This document shows, one piece after another, positions 1-4,265 of a stretch of DNA of 6,980 bases (the stretch's first letter is position 1; the number at the start of each line of letters is the position of its first letter). The notes beneath the pieces were generated by a model. The model did not search any database. It saw only the letters and a program-made list of their open reading frames with translations, and was not told where the DNA came from. Source of the stretch: an uncultured Candidatus Methylacidiphilales bacterium (GTDB lineage Bacteria > Verrucomicrobiota > Verrucomicrobiia > Methylacidiphilales > CALFVM01); the NCBI GenBank assembly GCA_937928665.1, contig CALFVM010000113.1, positions 1 to 6,980 on the forward strand, written 5' to 3'. Made by a program: the position numbers and the translations under genes.

Positions 1-12
1 TTCAGGGTTCAT
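1..12 (-). CDS. First four codons of the next gene in the cluster (cut by the left edge)
   Basis: An ATG at 12-10 opens a frame reading Met-Asn-Pro-Glu to the left edge. It lies 14 bp after the TGA of the 304-residue gene and carries an AAAGGA ribosome binding site at a 5-nt spacing, so a real start is likely. The product cannot be told from four residues. In related bacteria, TPR genes of this type are, from memory, often followed by a TolQ/ExbB-type proton-channel gene; that is only a guess for this one. Confidence 0.5.
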
Positions 13-23
13 GGATTTCCTTT
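13..23 (-). promoter_or_regulatory. Ribosome binding site for the gene leaving the left edge
   Basis: The minus strand reads AAAGGA (23-18), then AATCC, then ATG (12-10). The site and its 5-nt spacing are good, which is the main reason for calling a gene start in the last 12 bases of the window. Confidence 0.6.
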
Positions 24-26
24 GGA

Positions 27-941
27 TCAGGTCTGGGGTTTTAGTTTCTTGAGCAGGTCTTGGGCTTTGGGAACAAGTTCGGGTTCGGGGAACTCACGGA
101 TAATTTCTTCAAGCAGCACCGCCGCACGATCAGGCTCACCGGCGCGGCTGTAAATCTGAGCGGCCAGGAACAAGCCATCGGCGGACAACTTCCGAAACGA
201 AGCGTGAAATACCGCAGGGTAAAGCGCGTGGTCGAGCGCGTCGTTGATCAGGTGCGCCCGCTCGTTCCGTTTGGCCGGGATGAGGTCCCAGCGAGGAAAC
301 TCCTCCTCCAGAGCGATCAAATCATCCCAAGCCTTCTGCGCCCGGACCAGCCGCTGCTGGATCTGGGCAGAGGCAATCGCCATCTCATCCGCCCCGGAAA
401 CCGTCTCCAACCGGGCCAGCTCCGCCTCGGCCTTATCCGTCTGCCCCGCTTTCAGAAGTGCCGAAACCCGCAGGCCGGGTGCCGCAGCCCGCCGGGCCGA
501 ACTCCAATCACCCGACTCAATCCGGGCAATTAAATCGAGTGCCTCCTTCGCTGAATCGGCACTGCCCTCTGCCAGCAACAAGCGAACCAGCTTCAGGCCC
601 ACCTCGCCACTGTCCGATTCCGGCACTCCCAGGAAAGGCACACGGCGCTCCCAGAAAGCCTTCAGTGCCGGCAAATCCTTGGTTTCATTGGTCTCGAGAA
701 GCCGGGTTTCCTCCGGCGACCGTCCGAGTGTCAGTTTGTCCAACAGCTGCCGCTGGTAGGGAACCTCCGCCGTCCCACCCCCCACCGCCAGCTCCATCAC
801 AATCCGATCCGCCCCGAAAGACTTGATCCGTCCTTCCACCTTCTGGCCGTTTTGCAGCACAATGACGTCTTTGGATGAATCGGCCAGCACCATGGCAACC
901 GCCGACAACGTCCACGCCACCCCCAGAAAGAAGCATCTCAT
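27..941 (-). CDS. Exported protein with N-terminal beta-type domain and TPR-like helical region
   Basis: This 304-residue protein begins with a signal peptide (MRCFFLGVAWTLSAVAMVLA, probable cleavage after residue 20; there is no lipobox Cys near the cleavage site). Residues about 24-72 read as a small all-beta domain: DVIVLQNGQKVEGRIKSFG, then RIVMELAVGGGTAEVPY, a pattern of short strands and Gly turns seen in SH3-like or LSm-like modules in exported proteins. The remainder (about 85-300) is alpha-helical with degenerate TPR-like pairs; the best is LSADGLFLAAQIYSRAGEP followed by DRAAVLLEEIIREFPEPE (252-288). The ATG start is set by a strong GGAGGT site and by the 4-bp ATGA overlap with the upstream large TPR gene, which implies translational coupling and matched production. 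The two proteins probably act together in the periplasm. No enzyme motif is visible and no gene name is recognised. Confidence 0.87.
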   Translation of the reverse strand: MRCFFLGVAWTLSAVAMVLADSSKDVIVLQNGQKVEGRIKSFGADRIVMELAVGGGTAEVPYQRQLLDKLTLGRSPEETRLLETNETKDLPALKAFWERRVPFLGVPESDSGEVGLKLVRLLLAEGSADSAKEALDLIARIESGDWSSARRAAAPGLRVSALLKAGQTDKAEAELARLETVSGADEMAIASAQIQQRLVRAQKAWDDLIALEEEFPRWDLIPAKRNERAHLINDALDHALYPAVFHASFRKLSADGLFLAAQIYSRAGEPDRAAVLLEEIIREFPEPELVPKAQDLLKKLKPQT

Positions 942-3694
942 CCCTGACCTCCCCCGCCCAAGGCCTGCAGCCGCTCGCGGATCTTGGGAAACTCAGGTTT
1001 GTCGTGCAACGTCGTGTTCTGCACAAACTCCTCATAAGTCCGTCGCGCTTCGTCCCGCATGTTCAGTTTCTCGAATGCCAACCCGCTCTGCAAATAGGCC
1101 TTGCTCACATAATCCGCCCAGCGTCCATACATCACATAAATCCGTTGGAAATAAGGAATGGCCCGGGCCGGATTCCCCGATGCCAGGTAAATTTCCCCAA
1201 TCTGGTAGAGAGCCTCCACCCACGGCAAACCGCGTGCGTTCTGCAACTTGAGAATTTCTTCGAGCTGCTCCACTGCCTGGTCGTTCTGACCGCGCTTGAG
1301 AAACAGGTCAGCCCGGGCCCGCAGCACATCCTTCCTCAACGGAGACTGGATCGATTCCCTCTCAAACAGGTCAAACCACTCCATCGCCATCTGTTCCTTG
1401 CCCTCTTTCAAGGCAAGGAGTCCCAACCCCGCATAAGCCCGGTCCTTTTGCAGTGAGCGGGGATGCCACGCAATGAGGCCCCGATAAAGCTTCTCGGCCT
1501 TGTCGGTCGTGCCCGCAGCCCGCGCGGCATCGCCAAAGTCTGCCAGCAGATTCGGCGTTGCCCGGTCCGGAGTCACCATCTCCGCCGCCTGCAGCAAGAG
1601 CCGCCGGGCCCGCTCGGGATCGTCACGCTGCAGCAGCGAAGCCTGCGCCCAAAGGGCACGTGCTGCTAGCAGCGGCTTCTTCTCCCGTTCCGACCTCTCC
1701 GCCAAGTCACCCAGTTTGGCCACCAGCTGGGTCCGCTCCTCCCCACGATACATCCGGCCCAGTCCCACCAGCATGTCTTCCACGGCAACCCGGTCGGTAT
1801 CGTCCCCGTGCGCCCGGATCGCATCCCAGTAAATCTGTCGGGCCTCCTCCTCTTTGCCGTCCCGGCGCAACAATTGCCCAAGGCGTCGGAGAGCCTCCAC
1901 CAGTTTCGGGCTCTCCGGCGACCCGGTCACAAATGCCTCCAGGTGCTTTTGCATTGCCTCCCACTCCTCCAGAGCCCGGAAGGCATCCGCCACACGGAAG
2001 TAAGCGTAATCGTAAATACGCGGATTATTCTTGGTCACCTTCCGGTAGGCCTCGATCCCCCGTTCGATCTCGCCCAGAGCGAAGTAGGAGTCACCCAACA
2101 AACTATAAGCCTCATCAATCCGCTCGCTTCCCGGATGAGCGGCCACAAAGGCTTCCAGCTCCTTGTAGGCGGCCAGGAAGTTCTGTTGGGCCGCCAGCGA
2201 GTGGGCTCTCCGGTACAGGACCTCTGAAGTCAGACCTGAGTTCGGATAGGTCTTCAAAAACTGATCAAAGGCCGCCCGGGCCAGCTCGTAGTTTTTGTCG
2301 AAATAATGAGCCATCGCCGCCCAGTAAGCCGCCGTCTCCCGCATCTGGCCGGACGGAAACTCCTGATCGTGTCGTCCCAAAACAGCGACCGCCTCCGGGT
2401 TCCGATCCTGCATCATCAAGGTATAGCCCACCAAAAAGGCCGCCCGCTCCCGTTGGGGGAAGGTCCGGTATTGCTCAACCAAACGCTTGAAGTCGTCATG
2501 GGCCAGGTCGAAACGCTGGAGCCGTTGATACGCCTCGCCCCGCAGATAGAGAGCCCACGAAGCCTGTTCATTCTTTGGATATTTTTCCAGAAACTCGGTC
2601 GCCTGAGTTACCAGTAGCGGGTAATGCCCCATCTCTTGGAGACAGATCAGATATTGAAAGTTCGCCTGTTCCAGAAGTTTGCTGTCTGGCAACTTCGCCT
2701 TCGCCTCCGCCAAAACCAGTGCCGCCTCCCGGTGGCGTTCCAGCCGGATAAACGCTTGGGCAATCCGCATCTGCAGCGCGGTATCATAATCAGCCATCTT
2801 CTCCAACTGCGCCAGCTCCCGTTCCACCTGCCCAATCTGGTCCTCCAGCTCCAGCACCTCGTCGCTCTTGCCCGCCTTGGCTTTCTCCAGCCGACTCCGC
2901 AACCCGGCCAAACGATCATTCTGCCACGCCACCACCCTTCCCCGGGGCCACACCCGCTGAAGCACGCGCAAGGCGTCCCGGTGCCGTTCGGCCGCCGCTA
3001 ATTCATCACCCAGTCGCAAATGCAGGAGGCTGTGCGCCGCCACCGAATGAAAGTCGGGCGCGCGCGGGTCAATCTGAGCACCCCAGGCTGCAGCCACATC
3101 GGGATCCCCAGCCTCCACCAGACAAAAAAAGCCCAGGATTTGCGCCTTCCCCTTCACCCGGCCCGGGCCCGTTCCCGCCAAGTCCTGGAAAAGAGCCGCC
3201 GCCTCTTTCCACTTCTCCTGCTGCATCAGTGCCGTTCCTTTCGCCATCAGGGCGTCTGGGACTTTCGGGCTCTTGGGATACTTCTGCACAAAGCCGTCCA
3301 GCGCGGCCACGGCCTTGGCGAAGTCTGGCGGATCCATCCGGAACAGCGCGAAACCCTGCCAGAACGATAATTCTTCCGCAGACCGCCCCTCCGGAAACTT
3401 CCGAAGAAAAGCCGTCGTGCTCTCCACCGCTTCAGAAAACTTCCGTTGCCGGACATGGCTAAACGCAAGCAGGCTCATCACCCGCTCCAGGTAAGGTTGC
3501 GCCTGGGGATTGGCACCGAAATCGCGCAGGAAATCGCTAAAAGCCTTTTCCGCCGCCGCAAAATCACCCCGGTTAAACGCTGCCACGCCCAAATTGACGG
3601 TTGCTTCGGCCGTCCCCGCCTCCTGGGCCGACGCGGAAGCAGGCAGCATGGCCAACACAACCCAGGCTGCGAAGGTGAAAGCAAGTTTCCGCAC
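938..3694 (-). CDS. Large exported TPR-repeat protein (periplasmic or outer-membrane-associated scaffold)
   Basis: This 918-residue protein has a Sec signal peptide (MRKLAFTFAAWVVLAML, then PASASA with cleavage before QEAG, about residue 23). The mature chain is almost entirely helix-turn-helix repeats of TPR type. The clearest lie at about 29-66, 75-172, 378-414, 451-558, 596-632, 716-819 and 824-901, many with the helix B ending FxxYP or FxxxxP seen in BamD, CpoB/YbgF and similar envelope TPR proteins. A charged probable coiled coil sits at about 261-303 (RLEKAKAGK to LEKMAD). No catalytic motif or membrane segment beyond the signal was found. The ORF extends to a GTG at 3760, but the GTG at 3694 gives a textbook signal peptide and the extra 66 bp are only 45% GC, so 3694 is preferred; neither start has a Shine-Dalgarno. 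The stop overlaps the start of the next TPR gene (ATGA). The likely role is protein-protein scaffolding in the cell envelope; the exact function is unknown. Confidence 0.88.
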   Translation of the reverse strand: MRKLAFTFAAWVVLAMLPASASAQEAGTAEATVNLGVAAFNRGDFAAAEKAFSDFLRDFGANPQAQPYLERVMSLLAFSHVRQRKFSEAVESTTAFLRKFPEGRSAEELSFWQGFALFRMDPPDFAKAVAALDGFVQKYPKSPKVPDALMAKGTALMQQEKWKEAAALFQDLAGTGPGRVKGKAQILGFFCLVEAGDPDVAAAWGAQIDPRAPDFHSVAAHSLLHLRLGDELAAAERHRDALRVLQRVWPRGRVVAWQNDRLAGLRSRLEKAKAGKSDEVLELEDQIGQVERELAQLEKMADYDTALQMRIAQAFIRLERHREAALVLAEAKAKLPDSKLLEQANFQYLICLQEMGHYPLLVTQATEFLEKYPKNEQASWALYLRGEAYQRLQRFDLAHDDFKRLVEQYRTFPQRERAAFLVGYTLMMQDRNPEAVAVLGRHDQEFPSGQMRETAAYWAAMAHYFDKNYELARAAFDQFLKTYPNSGLTSEVLYRRAHSLAAQQNFLAAYKELEAFVAAHPGSERIDEAYSLLGDSYFALGEIERGIEAYRKVTKNNPRIYDYAYFRVADAFRALEEWEAMQKHLEAFVTGSPESPKLVEALRRLGQLLRRDGKEEEARQIYWDAIRAHGDDTDRVAVEDMLVGLGRMYRGEERTQLVAKLGDLAERSEREKKPLLAARALWAQASLLQRDDPERARRLLLQAAEMVTPDRATPNLLADFGDAARAAGTTDKAEKLYRGLIAWHPRSLQKDRAYAGLGLLALKEGKEQMAMEWFDLFERESIQSPLRKDVLRARADLFLKRGQNDQAVEQLEEILKLQNARGLPWVEALYQIGEIYLASGNPARAIPYFQRIYVMYGRWADYVSKAYLQSGLAFEKLNMRDEARRTYEEFVQNTTLHDKPEFPKIRERLQALGGGGQG
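942..955 (-). promoter_or_regulatory. Strong ribosome binding site for the 304-residue gene
   Basis: The minus strand reads GGGGGAGGTCAGGG directly before the ATG at 941-939. GGAGGT (952-947) matches the anti-Shine-Dalgarno and stands 5 nt from the start. It lies within the last codons of the large TPR gene and fixes the start of the downstream gene. Confidence 0.75.
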
Positions 3695-3775
3695 GACAAA
3701 AGGAAACGTTAGCCGATTTCTTGCCAAGTCAGCGACAATTCGGTGACAAACAAATGCCACGCGCGGAAATGATCG
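3695..3775 (-). other. Intergenic spacer between the ACT gene and the TPR pair
   Basis: This 81-bp gap exists if the large TPR gene starts at 3694. The part at 3695-3760 is 45% GC by hand count, against 55-65% in coding samples, which fits non-coding DNA. A 7-bp inverted repeat (CGGTGAC at 3741-3747, GTCACCG at 3775-3781) spans most of it, but with a 27-nt loop. No convincing -35/-10 pair and no stem plus T-run terminator was found. It is the only place in the window with room for an internal promoter of the TPR genes. Confidence 0.45.
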
Positions 3776-4243
3776 TCACCGTGCGATATCGCGTTGGGTC
3801 AAAATCCGGAACTCTTTCTCCATCAACACCTGTCCAGCCAATTCGGGATCTTCCAAATGAATCGCCAAGGCCGACTTGCCCTTCGGCCTTCCGATGAATG
3901 GATAAATATAGTGAATGTTGATCTCGGTTTGCAACAAGGCCGCCAAAACAAGCCGCAAATCCGTCATGGCATTGACCTCAACCACCAGCAGGGGTGTTTC
4001 CGCAAACTGAATGGCCTCCTGTTGAAAAACCTCCTTGGCCGCACCAGGATCGTCCACCACCAGCCGAGTAATCGAACTCTCGCTGGCGTCGAGACTGGTC
4101 AGCGCGACCACATGCACATTGTGATCGGCCAAAAGGTTCACCATTTCAAGAAGCCGACCCACCTTGTTCTCGGTAAAGATGGAAAATTGGACCACCGGAT
4201 CGCTGCGCAGCCCCTCCATGATTTTCGTCGGCACGTTCGCCAT
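3776..4243 (-). CDS. Tandem ACT-domain protein, probable amino-acid-binding regulator
   Basis: This is a small, soluble 155-residue protein with no signal peptide or membrane segment. Residues about 17-83 form a first ACT domain: strand VVQFSIFTENKVGRL, with Gly29 at the usual turn before the helix, then LLADHNVHVVAL. Residues about 84-150 form a second, more divergent ACT domain (LLVVEVNAMTDLRLVLAALL, then INIHYIYPF). ACT domains bind amino acids and control metabolic enzymes; a free-standing pair resembles the regulatory subunit of acetolactate synthase or stand-alone ACT proteins, but no catalytic domain or partner enzyme is adjacent. The ATG at 4243 (MANVPTK) is preferred over the ATG at 4279, because the extra 12 residues (MIFIESRGGRFN) overlap the end of dnaE2 and add nothing to the fold. 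Neither start has a clear Shine-Dalgarno; a weak GGGGCGGA lies 9 nt before 4243. It follows dnaE2 by 22 bp, so cotranscription is likely. The ligand is unknown. Confidence 0.85.
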   Translation of the reverse strand: MANVPTKIMEGLRSDPVVQFSIFTENKVGRLLEMVNLLADHNVHVVALTSLDASESSITRLVVDDPGAAKEVFQQEAIQFAETPLLVVEVNAMTDLRLVLAALLQTEINIHYIYPFIGRPKGKSALAIHLEDPELAGQVLMEKEFRILTQRDIAR

Positions 4244-4265
4244 ATTGAATCGTCCGCCCCGGCTC

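Noticed and set aside
60..533. Plus-strand open frame opposite the 304-residue gene
   Set aside because: It is rich in Arg, Pro and Gln without recognisable domains; the opposite strand has a signal peptide, a strong ribosome site and coupling.
1558..2490. Long plus-strand open frame (310 codons) antisense to the large TPR gene
   Set aside because: Its translation is dominated by Pro, Ser, Arg and Gly with no fold or motif, as expected for the complement of a GC-rich Ala/Leu/Glu-rich gene. The minus strand here carries clear TPR repeats.
3695..3775. Sigma-70 type promoter for the TPR genes
   Set aside because: TTGTCG and TAACGT occur on the minus strand but 21 nt apart, too far for a normal promoter; no better pair was found.
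3741..3781. Inverted repeat CGGTGAC/GTCACCG as a terminator or operator
   Set aside because: Arms of 7 bp with a 27-nt loop are expected several times by chance in 7 kb, and no T-run follows. It is mentioned only as part of the spacer.
3783..3792. Palindrome GCGATATCGC near the end of the ACT gene
   Set aside because: It is a single 10-bp palindrome inside coding sequence, explained by the codons for the C-terminal residues.
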